A stretch of 61,299 nt of DNA, taken from contig JAKQLB010000168.1 in NCBI GenBank assembly GCA_029567375.1, forward strand, positions 1-61,299, written 5' to 3'. Source of the DNA: Bacteroidota bacterium. Its GTDB lineage: Bacteria; Bacteroidota; Bacteroidia; Bacteroidales; UBA932. The translations under genes and the position numbers were made by a program. Below, one piece after another: positions 34,649 to 44,116 of this stretch (positions are counted from its first letter, which is position 1; each line of letters starts with the position of its first letter). The notes under the pieces were generated by a model. The model was not told where the DNA came from. It was given only the letters and a program-made list of their open reading frames with translations, and searched no databases.

Positions 34649-36307
34649 ATGCGATTGAAACTGAACATACCGGCTTTATTACGCTTGCTGATCGTTGCGC
34701 CATTGATGTCACTTATGGCGGCCTGCAATCTCATTTACGAGGACTGCAGCAAGTGTGTTCTCACCGAGCCGGTTGAGATAGGTTTCACCATTTCGACAGG
34801 TAAGTTCAGCACTCCGGAAACTAAGGCTCCCTATTATGGAAGTGAGCCAGGTTCAGGTTTCGAAGATTATATTGATATAGAGCATGGAGACCTTATGTTC
34901 CTTTTCTTCGATAAGGATGGAAAATATCTCCAAACCTTACGGCCGGCGCTGGAGGATATTATCCTTATCGACCAGTCCGGTCTGGTTCCAAACCCCGATC
35001 CTACAGGGGAGCCTATGCCCGTCTATAAGGCTTATTATATCAGCGGAAAGCTCAATCAGGCGTATACGGACTTTACGATGGTAGCTCTGCTCAATTATGG
35101 TGGAGCCAACGGCCGATATCCAATTGGCTCGGATGTGGCTTCAGAGAGTGAAACTCCTGATCTTTATGTCGGTACTTCAACGCTAAACGATCTGATCTCC
35201 AATAATGCGGCCGGAGGTTGGGGGACATTTAACTACAATCCTGCCATTCCTTACTCGCCCGCCCCGTCAGCACCGATGCCTATGTACGGGTTACGTAAAT
35301 TTGAGAATTTCGAATTTCTTGAAAATATGCGTACTGACCTTGGGGATATCAACGTGCTTAGGGCATATTCAAAGATTCGCGTGCGACTTGTAGGCGAGTT
35401 AGCAACCGGTTTTGATATTGTAAGCGCTACACTCAATAAATATTCGACAGTAGCATACAAGGCCCCTAATATTACACAGACCACCCCAAGAGGTGTCACG
35501 ATCTCTACTGAGCAATACTGCTCATCGACGGAAATTTCGTCCGGCTCAATTCCTTTCAGGAGGATCACGGATGATATTTATGAGATCTATGTTCCGGCCT
35601 ATGACAATATCAATGCTTCTGCGGATAAAAAAGCAACCATTACTGTTCAGCTTTCTAACGGCCAGACATTCGATGATGCTATCCATTTTGCCTATTATGA
35701 CGATAACGGCAAACTTCCTTCAAACCCGACCTATTTCAACATCCTGCGCAATCATATCATCGATTATCGCATTACCGGTATTAGCGGTGCAGACCTTACA
35801 CTCCAGCTTGAAGCAAATCCATGGGATGTTAAACAATCCAATTATCAGTACACGGAATTGGTTGCGTTTTCTGAAGGTGGATTCCCGGCATTTGTAGAGA
35901 ATAGTATCAGTACGATTGATTATTCAGATCAGGCCAACGGCAATGTATATGTAATCATGAAACAGGACAACACAATTGCCGAAGTGAACTTTAATATTAT
36001 GTCTCCTATCGGAAGTACCTGGAAGGCGATATTGGTGAGACAGAAAGGGGATACCGGAGCATTCTCATTCGTAGATAGTGGCGGCAATGTAATAATAGAG
36101 CCCTCGGGTCCAATAGATGCTTCCAATGCCACATTGCGCATAAAGAAGAACCTTCCACAGCCGGCGGATGAGCACAATGAGTATATACTCCGTATAATGG
36201 TTGTATTCCCTCCGCCAGCTACTGTTTCATTCAAGATCAATTATCTTGAAATCGCGGGTGTTTACGGTACGGCGAAAGAGTTCACCATTGTTCAACCGTC
36301 TTCATAG
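34649..36307 (+). CDS. Fimbrillin-like accessory pilus lipoprotein
   Basis: A 552-residue lipoprotein (MAAC lipobox) whose start, NLIYEDCSKC, resembles Mfa2-type proteins. It continues VEIGFTISTGKFSTPETKAPYYG, a fimbrillin-like N-terminal strand with a Lys/Ala processing region. Later blocks (DIEHGDLMFLFFDKDGKYLQTLRP, KAYYISGKLNQAYTDFTMVALLNY) fit the Ig-like pilin fold. Position after the anchor gene matches minor or adapter subunits such as Mfa3 in Porphyromonas gingivalis, but that correspondence is inferred from order and fold, not proven. Confidence 0.7.
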   Translation: MRLKLNIPALLRLLIVAPLMSLMAACNLIYEDCSKCVLTEPVEIGFTISTGKFSTPETKAPYYGSEPGSGFEDYIDIEHGDLMFLFFDKDGKYLQTLRPALEDIILIDQSGLVPNPDPTGEPMPVYKAYYISGKLNQAYTDFTMVALLNYGGANGRYPIGSDVASESETPDLYVGTSTLNDLISNNAAGGWGTFNYNPAIPYSPAPSAPMPMYGLRKFENFEFLENMRTDLGDINVLRAYSKIRVRLVGELATGFDIVSATLNKYSTVAYKAPNITQTTPRGVTISTEQYCSSTEISSGSIPFRRITDDIYEIYVPAYDNINASADKKATITVQLSNGQTFDDAIHFAYYDDNGKLPSNPTYFNILRNHIIDYRITGISGADLTLQLEANPWDVKQSNYQYTELVAFSEGGFPAFVENSISTIDYSDQANGNVYVIMKQDNTIAEVNFNIMSPIGSTWKAILVRQKGDTGAFSFVDSGGNVIIEPSGPIDASNATLRIKKNLPQPADEHNEYILRIMVVFPPPATVSFKINYLEIAGVYGTAKEFTIVQPSS

Positions 36308-36316
36308 AAAAGAGAT

Positions 36317-38662
36317 ATGAAAAGAATAACATTGCATATAACATTACTGCTTGCAGTGCTTCTGGTCGCCTCTTGCAACTGGTTTGAGAATCCTGTGCCC
36401 CAAGCGAAAGGAGAGCTCAGGCTTACCCTGATAACAACGGGTCTGGAGACAAAGGGACCCGAAATCGGAGCAGCAGGTGAGACTAACCTCAATGAAAATC
36501 TTCTTGATACCGTAAATGTATTCTTCTATAAGAATGAGGCGGATAGTAATACAAATGCCGTGCACTGTGTGCAAATGGTACTGCCGCCAAACTCCCAATC
36601 TATTGTCACAGTCAATATTCCTCTTAATATTTTTGAGGTTGAAAGGATCTTCGGTCCGGTACCCTCAATACCTGCACCTGCTACTGCTAAAGTATACGTG
36701 ATTGCCAACGCAACCCATCCTGCCAGGTCTGCACTCAATCAAATAATGACAAATGCATCAGCTGCCACGCCCTCTTATACAGGTACATCTATCAAGAGCC
36801 TTAAATATTTGGAGATTAATAAATATGGCCCTTATATCAGTCAAACGGAACCCTCATTTGTAATGGATGGATCCGCTGTGGTTACTCTGACCGCTGATCG
36901 AACAACCGTAACCGGTCATGTAAAGATGAATCGCTCCGCCTGTAAGATCCGTCTCTTTATCACTGAAATAGAGGAAGTGACTACACCGGATGGAACTTGG
37001 ATTCCACAACCTCAGTATATGAGACTTTTCATTTTCAACGGCACAAGGAAAACTCGGATTGATGAGACTCTTTTCCCTTATACTCCCAATCCGGAAGATT
37101 ACTTTACTATCAGGGGTAACAACATGATATTGGCAAGAACCTTGTCACGTATGCCTGCCGATACTACACAAGCACTTCAGTACTGGTTTAATACTATTCC
37201 CTACTACAGCTATCCTTATCACATTGATCCTACAAGTGGTCTGGATCCGACTTCTTTGGTGCTGGTGCTCCCTTGGTTGTGTCCGATAGCCGGTCATTCG
37301 CACTCACACAACACTTACTATCAGATTCCGCTCGGCGACCCTCAGCATGGCCCTAACCTTCAACGAAATGCTTACTATCAGATTTATATAACTGTGGGTA
37401 TGCTCGGTAATTTTGAGGAAACAGATCCGTTACAGATACCTTTCAGTCTCATTATAGCAGATTGGACTACCGCAAAGATAGAGGCAGAGATACGTGAGTT
37501 TAAATATCTCACTGTAGATCGCAACTACGCGGAATTGATCAATCAACACTCAGGAATATTCAACTATTCCAGCTCTTCCCCTGTGTCGGTAAAGATCAAT
37601 TCCATTACCTACATGAATTATTCGCAAAATAATTTTCAGCAAATTTCAGTTCCAATTACCGGTAATGGCGGTACGTCTCACACCATTACAGAAAATCGCA
37701 TAGTCCATCCACCGGGACAAATTGCACAATCCTTTACGGACATCTATAAAGTGTCGGTAGAGCCCGGTAATATTATTAAATTCGAAAGAAATATTCCCGA
37801 TGGTGTGTTTACGATGAGTACTATCAACTTTACAGTGACAAATGAGGACGGATTCTCCGAAACCATAGTCATAGAGCAATATCCTCCTATATACCTTACA
37901 GGTGAGAAATCTTTCGTTGCCAGCAATTACGGTTCAGTAATAGTATATGGCTATCGGTCGAAAAGTGGAACATCTTATGATCTCATATATGATGACCAAA
38001 ATGGAAAACTAGGTGCGGTACAACGCTTTGGTGGAGTTACCGGTACCGGCACAAATAATAACCAGAACCAGTACAATATTCATGTGGGATCGCTTGCTGC
38101 CGGGTTTTTATCAGGAGATAATCGCAGTTATGCAATCGGAGATCCTAGAGTAAATCTTTCAGAAGCATCCGCTCCCGCAGGACTTCACAACTACAATACT
38201 TCAGTAACACTTAACCAGTATCGCAAAACCCGTACAGGTGATGAGGCTTCCGATATGATTGCCCCCGTGTACAAGGTAGCTTCCTCTTATGGAAAAACCA
38301 CTTATATGTCCTTTGCCCAGGCAGAAAAACGCTGTGCAGCCTATCAGGAGAATGGATATCCGGCAGGAAGATGGCGTGTGCCGACCGAAGCGGAGATTTG
38401 GTTCATAGCCAATCGTTCCAATGCAGGAGTTTTTCCGACGTTATTCGATGGAAGATATTGGGCTTCTAGTGGAAGATATTATGACTCATCTGCTAATAGT
38501 TTCGGAACAGGAACAGCTGAAAGAGCTGTCCGTTGTGTCTATGATGTATGGTATTGGGGTGATGGGAAAGGTGATTTTGATGGAGGTGGAGTGGATTATG
38601 GTATACCTATGATGGGAGATAATCCTAATGGGATAGTAGAACAATGGGGAAATGCAAGATAA
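36317..38662 (+). CDS. Large pilus accessory/tip lipoprotein with FISUMP-like tail
   Basis: A 781-residue lipoprotein (VASC lipobox). The N-terminal half has fimbrillin-like strands (LNENLLDTVNVFFYKNEAD, VYVIANATHPAR) and fits DUF4906-type pilus accessory proteins. Residues about 640-740 (PVYKVASSYGKTTYMSFAQAEKRC, RWRVPTEAEIWFIANRSN, YWASSGRYYD, AERAVRCVYD) resemble the FISUMP/C-type-lectin-like fold, a binding module suited to a pilus tip. After it comes a Gly/Asp-rich end. Base composition of this tail is ordinary for the region, unlike the similar tail at 58885. Confidence 0.65.
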   Translation: MKRITLHITLLLAVLLVASCNWFENPVPQAKGELRLTLITTGLETKGPEIGAAGETNLNENLLDTVNVFFYKNEADSNTNAVHCVQMVLPPNSQSIVTVNIPLNIFEVERIFGPVPSIPAPATAKVYVIANATHPARSALNQIMTNASAATPSYTGTSIKSLKYLEINKYGPYISQTEPSFVMDGSAVVTLTADRTTVTGHVKMNRSACKIRLFITEIEEVTTPDGTWIPQPQYMRLFIFNGTRKTRIDETLFPYTPNPEDYFTIRGNNMILARTLSRMPADTTQALQYWFNTIPYYSYPYHIDPTSGLDPTSLVLVLPWLCPIAGHSHSHNTYYQIPLGDPQHGPNLQRNAYYQIYITVGMLGNFEETDPLQIPFSLIIADWTTAKIEAEIREFKYLTVDRNYAELINQHSGIFNYSSSSPVSVKINSITYMNYSQNNFQQISVPITGNGGTSHTITENRIVHPPGQIAQSFTDIYKVSVEPGNIIKFERNIPDGVFTMSTINFTVTNEDGFSETIVIEQYPPIYLTGEKSFVASNYGSVIVYGYRSKSGTSYDLIYDDQNGKLGAVQRFGGVTGTGTNNNQNQYNIHVGSLAAGFLSGDNRSYAIGDPRVNLSEASAPAGLHNYNTSVTLNQYRKTRTGDEASDMIAPVYKVASSYGKTTYMSFAQAEKRCAAYQENGYPAGRWRVPTEAEIWFIANRSNAGVFPTLFDGRYWASSGRYYDSSANSFGTGTAERAVRCVYDVWYWGDGKGDFDGGGVDYGIPMMGDNPNGIVEQWGNAR

Positions 38663-38677
38663 GAGGAGGATATTGAG

Positions 38678-41074
38678 ATGAAGAAGATACTTTACAGCAT
38701 AATGATGATTCTGGCGCTCTTTTCCTGCCAAAAGTTTGATATCGAAAAGGTAGATAATTTTCCAATCGAAGGGAAAAAAGTGGTTGTCAGGATTGGTGTT
38801 AATTTTCCCGAAATGTCACCTATGACCAAATCGTTTGGTGATGACCCGCTGACGATTGGATATTTACCTTTACATATTGTAGTATTTGACGGTGATGGTA
38901 TGTACGTGGAGCGCACTACTGCAACTTATGTCAATAAATCTCCCGACGATCAAGCCAATTTCCTCTGTACTCTTACTACCTCTTCCAACAAGCGTAATAT
39001 ACATATGGTCTCTAAGGCGACACCGGCTGATTTTCCGGGTACCGGCTATGAGCTTTTTAACTCACTTGCCGTAGAGGGCAATCAGGATGCTTATTGGCAG
39101 AAAATACAATTTCCTGATGGTATTCGCTTAGACGAAAATGATAGTACGCAGTTGAGCCCTGCGACTCTTGCACGGTTTACCAGGATCCCGATGCTTCGCA
39201 ATTATGCGCAGGTTACCGCCAAGAAGACGGTAGCCGTTACCAACTTCACAATTACCGGTTTGACTGTAGTTAACACCCTCAACAAAGGAACTGTGGCTCC
39301 ATATAATGCTGCAGTGCTTAACTATGTGGAGTATATGAAGCCTGGCGGTGGGGAGAAGGAGTGTAAAAACTACTTTCAGCTTCTCGCGGAGGGTTATATA
39401 GGCAATATGCCGGAAGGGGCTACATTGACAAATACCCCGGCCATGCTTTCTGCTGCTTCATTTGTGGCTGCGGGCCAGCCCTACTATCTCTATGAGCGCA
39501 CCCAGCCGGGTGATAATACCAACACTTTTGCCATAATCAGGGGTAGGTATGGTAGTGACACTTATGACACTTACTATAAGATCGATTTGATCTACAATGA
39601 GGGTGGTGTCAACAAATTTTACCATATACTCCGCAATTTCAATTACGAGATTGAGATTACCCATGTCAGCGCAAGAGGTTCTGCCACCGCAGCTGAGGCT
39701 GCAGCCGGTACTGCATTCAACAACCTTTCTGCGGATGTACAGCTTAAAAATCTGACAAATATCTCCGATGGTACGGCACGACTCTTTGTGAGTTACACTG
39801 ACACAACGCTCAATACCACAAATGATGTCAAATTTAAATTTAAGTATTACTCAAACTTCCAACAGGGCACTCTCAGCAATAATAGTGTAACGTTTGGAGT
39901 GGCAAATGGTAATATCTTCAGTGGCACAGTCCTCTCCAACACCCCCCTTTCAGGCGAATGGGCCGGATGGAATGAAGTGACATTGGATGTTAAAGATGGA
40001 GCGATCGGTGCGCTTGCCAAAAGGCAATCCATTCTGGTAACGGCCTCCGGCTCAGGCCTGAGCCGTGAGATCAGATATGTCCTTCGTGAGAAAAGGACAA
40101 TGTATGTCACTTGTGAGCCACATCTGCTGGATCCGGTAACTCATGCAAACGGCAATGTCTATATCGATATTCCAAATGATCTGGACTCGACTGCATTTTC
40201 GTTACATTTTTATATTGATACTGATACGAAAAGTCTCTATCCCAGAGTAGACGGTCCGGCGAGCAGTCAACTTATGCCGTTGGTATTGATCACCGATGCG
40301 CATGGCAGAGGTACCTTTGCTTTTCAGAGAACACTAACTTGGACTGAATACTTAAGTTTACCCGATGCACCCATAACTCCCGGAGGCACGCCTGCGGGGT
40401 ATAAGAGGATAACCTGTTGGATGGCAACCAATGAAGGAGTAACCTTTACAGATGCTGATAATATTACTGTTACTGTCTCCAATAAGTATTTTAATGATGC
40501 ATCTGACTATTTTAAGAGGTTACCTTTAATGATTACCAATACGACTTTGGTTAATGGAGAGAACTATGGACAAGGTACACCTATTCAACTTACTTTTACT
40601 GTCAACAAGCCTAATGAGCCCTTGAGAATTGAGCTTACGGAGGGTCTGGAGGGAACTTCCGGTCAGACCGTGATTCACGTAATACCGACTACGCCAACTG
40701 TTACCGTAGATCTTGTCTCAACAGCTTTTGACGGTACACGTTCACTTCTTATTTATCATAATGTTCCTGAACCTGACTTGGATGTTCCCGTATCGGTTAG
40801 TGTTATAGTGAATAGGTTATCTGTTAGCGTCCCTTATTCAGGAACGATCGGAAATCAATATCATTATATTTATAGTGATGCCAGTCATACTAATCAGTTA
40901 GGTTCATATACGGTAAGTGGCGGTTATGTTACCTTTACATTGACCGGCACTTACACTGAAAACACTATGTTGTATTTCAGATCACGCTATTGGAGTTGGG
41001 GTTATTATTATACATACGCCAATGCAACTGTCGCACAACTATTAGATCCAAACTTTACGTTGGTATTTAATTAA
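38678..41074 (+). CDS. Large pilus accessory lipoprotein (DUF4906-like)
   Basis: A 798-residue lipoprotein (LFSC lipobox) with N-terminal strands VVVRIGVNFPEMSPMTKSFG and GYLPLHIVVFDGDGMYVERT typical of Bacteroidales fimbrillin-like accessory proteins. The middle consists of repeated Ig-like beta domains (about 350-700). It ends in an aromatic segment (RSRYWSWGYYYTYANATV). It starts 15 bases after the previous gene and is the last of the pilus operon, closed by a terminator. A tip adhesin or regulator of fibre length are both possible; no enzymatic motif is visible. Confidence 0.62.
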   Translation: MKKILYSIMMILALFSCQKFDIEKVDNFPIEGKKVVVRIGVNFPEMSPMTKSFGDDPLTIGYLPLHIVVFDGDGMYVERTTATYVNKSPDDQANFLCTLTTSSNKRNIHMVSKATPADFPGTGYELFNSLAVEGNQDAYWQKIQFPDGIRLDENDSTQLSPATLARFTRIPMLRNYAQVTAKKTVAVTNFTITGLTVVNTLNKGTVAPYNAAVLNYVEYMKPGGGEKECKNYFQLLAEGYIGNMPEGATLTNTPAMLSAASFVAAGQPYYLYERTQPGDNTNTFAIIRGRYGSDTYDTYYKIDLIYNEGGVNKFYHILRNFNYEIEITHVSARGSATAAEAAAGTAFNNLSADVQLKNLTNISDGTARLFVSYTDTTLNTTNDVKFKFKYYSNFQQGTLSNNSVTFGVANGNIFSGTVLSNTPLSGEWAGWNEVTLDVKDGAIGALAKRQSILVTASGSGLSREIRYVLREKRTMYVTCEPHLLDPVTHANGNVYIDIPNDLDSTAFSLHFYIDTDTKSLYPRVDGPASSQLMPLVLITDAHGRGTFAFQRTLTWTEYLSLPDAPITPGGTPAGYKRITCWMATNEGVTFTDADNITVTVSNKYFNDASDYFKRLPLMITNTTLVNGENYGQGTPIQLTFTVNKPNEPLRIELTEGLEGTSGQTVIHVIPTTPTVTVDLVSTAFDGTRSLLIYHNVPEPDLDVPVSVSVIVNRLSVSVPYSGTIGNQYHYIYSDASHTNQLGSYTVSGGYVTFTLTGTYTENTMLYFRSRYWSWGYYYTYANATVAQLLDPNFTLVFN

Positions 41075-41113
41075 CAGTTGAGTCTGATAGAACGTTAAAT
41101 TTTGAAAATATTT

Positions 41114-41147
41114 AGAGGGTGGCCTAACGGTCACCCTCTGTTATCTT
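41114..41147 (+). terminator. Terminator of the pilus operon
   Basis: Stem AGAGGGTG(GCC) / (GGT)CACCCTCT with a TAAC loop, followed by GTTATCTT. The T tract is weak, but the hairpin is strong and well placed 40 bases after the last pilus gene. Confidence 0.65.
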
Positions 41148-41174
41148 AAAAAATACTATCTTCGCATTAAAGAT

Positions 41175-41579
41175 ATGAGGGATATGCAGGTTTTTGATCC
41201 GTTGAGGAAAAAGTATGTCAGGCTCACTCCTGAGGAGAAAGTGCGCCAGAATGTCATTGCCTGGCTTGAGCAGGAGTGGGAGGTTCCTCTTACGTTGATG
41301 TCCAGTGAATGGGCTTTTACCTTCAACGGAATGCAATACAGAGCCGATGTGGTGGTTTTCGACCGTGGGTTGCAGCCTCTGATGCTGGTGGAATGCAAGT
41401 CCCCAGATGTACCTATCGACCGGACGGTCGTAGATCAGGTCATCAGGTATAATCTTTCGCTCAAAGTAAAATACATTTTGATAACAAACGGCAAAAGCAG
41501 TTATCTTTGCGGTAGGAATCCTGAAACTGAGCAATATGAATTTCTTGACCGGATTCCGAAATATGAGCAGATGCTATGA
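41175..41579 (+). CDS. Stand-alone HSDR_N-like PD-(D/E)XK domain protein
   Basis: A 134-residue protein matching the type I restriction enzyme R-subunit N-terminal domain family. The nuclease-fold motif is visible: Asp58 in YRADVVVFD, Glu73 and Lys75 in LVECKSP. No helicase motor or HsdM/HsdS partner is nearby, so it is not part of a restriction system here. It overlaps the CCA-adding enzyme gene by four bases (ATGA), suggesting joint translation. Small proteins of this kind adjoin housekeeping genes in many Bacteroidetes; their role is unknown. ATG 41184 is an alternative start. Confidence 0.75.
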   Translation: MRDMQVFDPLRKKYVRLTPEEKVRQNVIAWLEQEWEVPLTLMSSEWAFTFNGMQYRADVVVFDRGLQPLMLVECKSPDVPIDRTVVDQVIRYNLSLKVKYILITNGKSSYLCGRNPETEQYEFLDRIPKYEQML

Positions 41580-42979
41580 CAGGGCCATTGGATCAGAAGA
41601 TATTTGAGATAGTGGCAGCTAAAGCTGCTAAACTGAACGTCAAAGCCTTCGTTATAGGCGGCTATGTGCGTGATCATTTTCTCCAGAGAGAGAGTACAGA
41701 TATAGATATAGTGGTGGAGGGGAGCGGTATAGAGTTGGCCGAGGCAGTGGCAAAGGAGCTTCATACCAGTGTTACGGTATTCCGCAATTTCGGTACGGCG
41801 ATGCTCAAATATGAGGGCATTGAACTCGAATTTGTCGGGGCAAGACGAGAATCCTATCGTCGCAACTCCCGTAAACCCATTGTCGAAGAGGGTACGCTCG
41901 AAGATGATCAGTTGCGTCGTGACTTTACCATCAATGCGCTTGCCTTCAGCCTCCAAAAGGAGGATTATGGTACGCTGATAGATCCTTTCGGTGGCATCCG
42001 TGATCTGGATGCCGGTCTGATACGTACTCCCACCGATCCCGATACCACATACTCAGACGATCCTCTGCGGATGATTCGCGCTATAAGATTTGCTACGCAA
42101 CTGGGATTTAAGATAGTGCCGGAGTCACTCGATTCCATCCGCCGCAATGCCGGACGTCTCAATATTCTTGCGCGCGAAAGGATAGCCGATGAACTGCACA
42201 AGATATTGATGGCGGATAACCCCTCAAGCGGCCTGCGTCTGCTCGATGAGTGCGGACTTCTTCCTTTGATACTCCCTGCCATTTCCAATTTAAAATCTGT
42301 TGAAACGGTGGACGGTTGTGGACACAAGGACAATTTTGAGCACACTCTGCAGGTACTTGACAATGTTGCAGCTGCCGGAGGAGATCTATGGTTGCGCTGG
42401 GCCGCGCTACTTCACGATGTAGGTAAACCCGCTACCAAGAAGTACGAACCCGGCACGGGATGGACCTTCCACGGACACGAATTTATTGGTAGTAAGATGG
42501 TGCCGGGCATATTTAAGCAGCTTAAGATGCCTCTGAACGATAAGATGAAATATGTGCAGAAGTTGGTTCTGCTTCATTTGCGTCCAATAGCTCTCGTTAC
42601 CGAAGAGGTGACCGATTCAGCAGTGCGCCGCCTTCTTTTTGATGCAGGAGATGATATAGATGATCTGATGACCCTCTGCCGTGCGGATGTCACCTCGAAG
42701 AATGAATATAAGGTCATGGCAATCCGGCGTAATTTTGAAATTGTGGAGGCCAAACTTATCGAAGTTGAGGCCAAGGATGCCCTCCGTAACTTCAAAAATC
42801 CCATCACGGGTGAATTGATTATGGAGAAATATGGTTTGTCGCCTTGCATCACCATTGGTGTGATTAAGGAACATATCAAGAATGCCATTCTCGATGGAGA
42901 AATACCAAATGAGTTTGAAGCAGCCTACCGTCTGATGGAGTCCAAGGCTGCCGAACTAGGTCTTGAGCCGAAGAATTAA
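41576..42979 (+). CDS. cca: CCA tRNA nucleotidyltransferase (HD-domain type)
   Basis: A 467-residue class II nucleotidyltransferase. The N-terminal head has GGYVRDHFL (about 28-36) and the catalytic DIDIV pair (about 43-47); [11 protein letters not shown] and [15 protein letters not shown] mark the neck. A C-terminal HD domain is visible as [12 protein letters not shown] (about 278-289). It adds or repairs the CCA end of tRNAs; poly(A) polymerase activity is the main alternative for this family. It overlaps the PD-(D/E)XK gene upstream and its stop overlaps the stop of galE on the other strand. Confidence 0.92.
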   Translation: MTGPLDQKIFEIVAAKAAKLNVKAFVIGGYVRDHFLQRESTDIDIVVEGSGIELAEAVAKELHTSVTVFRNFGTAMLKYEGIELEFVGARRESYRRNSRKPIVEEGTLEDDQLRRDFTINALAFSLQKEDYGTLIDPFGGIRDLDAGLIRTPTDPDTTYSDDPLRMIRAIRFATQLGFKIVPESLDSIRRNAGRLNILARERIADELHKILMADNPSSGLRLLDECGLLPLILPAISNLKSVETVDGCGHKDNFEHTLQVLDNVAAAGGDLWLRWAALLHDVGKPATKKYEPGTGWTFHGHEFIGSKMVPGIFKQLKMPLNDKMKYVQKLVLLHLRPIALVTEEVTDSAVRRLLFDAGDDIDDLMTLCRADVTSKNEYKVMAIRRNFEIVEAKLIEVEAKDALRNFKNPITGELIMEKYGLSPCITIGVIKEHIKNAILDGEIPNEFEAAYRLMESKAAELGLEPKN

Positions 42980-44013
42980 TCTTCTGAAATTTCCAATCCA
43001 CAGAGCCGCTGCTGCCATTTCCAGGCGGAGCGGAGAGTTTCGTAAAGACTTTTGCGTGCGTACCAGCCGAGTTCCTCGTTAGCATACGAGGGGTCTGCCC
43101 ACATTGCCTCGATATCGCCCGCACGTCTGCCGGTAATGCGGTAGTTGAGGTGTAGTCCATTGACCTTTTCGAAAGTCTTGACTATTTCCATAGTGGAGAC
43201 TCCACGTCCCGTACCGATATTGAAGACTTCGAACTCCTCTTTCATCTTATCGCTTATCATCCTGTCGAGAGCTGCTACGTGAGCAGCTGCCAGATCATTT
43301 ATGTCAATATAGTCACGGATGCAAAATCCATCCGGAGTGTTGTAGTCATCTCCGAAAATGCTCAGTACCTCTCGAATACCTGCAGCTGTCTGGGTAACAT
43401 AAGGGAGGAGATTGTTGGGTACCCCGCGCGGCAGTTCGCCTATGAGGGCACTTGGATGGGCTCCTATCGGGTTGAAATACCTTAGGGCGATGGCACTTAT
43501 GGAGTCATAGGCCTTGACGCTGTCTCGGATTATATCCTCGCAGATGCGTTTAGTGTTGCCATAGGGCGACTCTGCCTCGAGTCTCGGAGTCTGTTCCGTG
43601 GCAGGGAGTACTTCCGGCTGCCCGTACACGGTGCAGGAAGAGGAAAAGACCAGATTGGGCACGCCATACTTGCGCATCAGAGAGATGATGTTTATAAGGG
43701 AGAGTATGTTGTTGTGATAATAGTCCAGAGGCTGTTCGACTGATTCCCCGACGGCTTTTGCCGCAGCGAAATGTATTATGGAATCAAATTTCCCTTTTTC
43801 AAAGAGTTTTTTGAGCACTGCGACGTCGCGGCAGTCCGCTTTGATGAACTCCGGTCTGACACCGGTAATGGCCTCTATGCCCTCAAGCACCGATTCATCG
43901 GAATTTGAAAGATTATCCACGATAATCACCTCATAATCTGCTTGGATAAGCTCCACAGCAGTATGTGAACCTATATAACCGGTACCTCCGGTAACCAATA
44001 CTCCTGTTCTCAT
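42976..44013 (-). CDS. galE: UDP-glucose 4-epimerase
   Basis: A 345-residue short-chain dehydrogenase-fold epimerase. NAD-binding motif GGTGYIG is at residues 9-15; the catalytic pair is Tyr151 and Lys155 in SPYGNTK, with SSSCTVYG (about 124-131) supplying the active-site Ser. It interconverts UDP-glucose and UDP-galactose. The open frame extends to 44157, but [10 protein letters not shown] at 44013 gives the normal length and a -7 box lies just upstream. Confidence 0.95.
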   Translation of the reverse strand: MRTGVLVTGGTGYIGSHTAVELIQADYEVIIVDNLSNSDESVLEGIEAITGVRPEFIKADCRDVAVLKKLFEKGKFDSIIHFAAAKAVGESVEQPLDYYHNNILSLINIISLMRKYGVPNLVFSSSCTVYGQPEVLPATEQTPRLEAESPYGNTKRICEDIIRDSVKAYDSISAIALRYFNPIGAHPSALIGELPRGVPNNLLPYVTQTAAGIREVLSIFGDDYNTPDGFCIRDYIDINDLAAAHVAALDRMISDKMKEEFEVFNIGTGRGVSTMEIVKTFEKVNGLHLNYRITGRRAGDIEAMWADPSYANEELGWYARKSLYETLRSAWKWQQRLCGLEISED

Positions 44014-44035
44014 ATCATTATGCTGTTTTGTAACA

Positions 44036-44043
44036 CAAAAGTA
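44036..44043 (-). promoter_or_regulatory. Candidate -7 box of galE
   Basis: TACTTTTG on the minus strand, 23 bases before the galE ATG, supports the start at 44013. No clear -33 partner. Confidence 0.35.
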
Positions 44044-44055
44044 AGAAAAATTAGT

Positions 44056-44063
44056 TATATTTG
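44056..44063 (+). promoter_or_regulatory. Candidate -7 box of the Ser/Arg-rich protein gene
   Basis: TATATTTG, 53 bases before the ATG at 44117; a TTTG lies 25 bases further upstream, slightly too far for an ideal pair. Confidence 0.3.
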
Positions 44064-44116
44064 GTCCGTTATTTGATAATGAATAAGGTGAATACTCACC
44101 ATTTAAATTTAGAAAA

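Noticed and set aside
36317-38662. Second DGR-type variable region in the FISUMP-like tail of the 781-residue pilus protein
   Set aside because: Codons there are AT-rich and mixed (GGA, AGA, TAT, AGT), with no NNC bias, so there is no sign of adenine mutagenesis.
41175-42979. Restriction-modification or other defence system
   Set aside because: Only the nuclease-fold domain exists; no methylase, specificity subunit or helicase is nearby.
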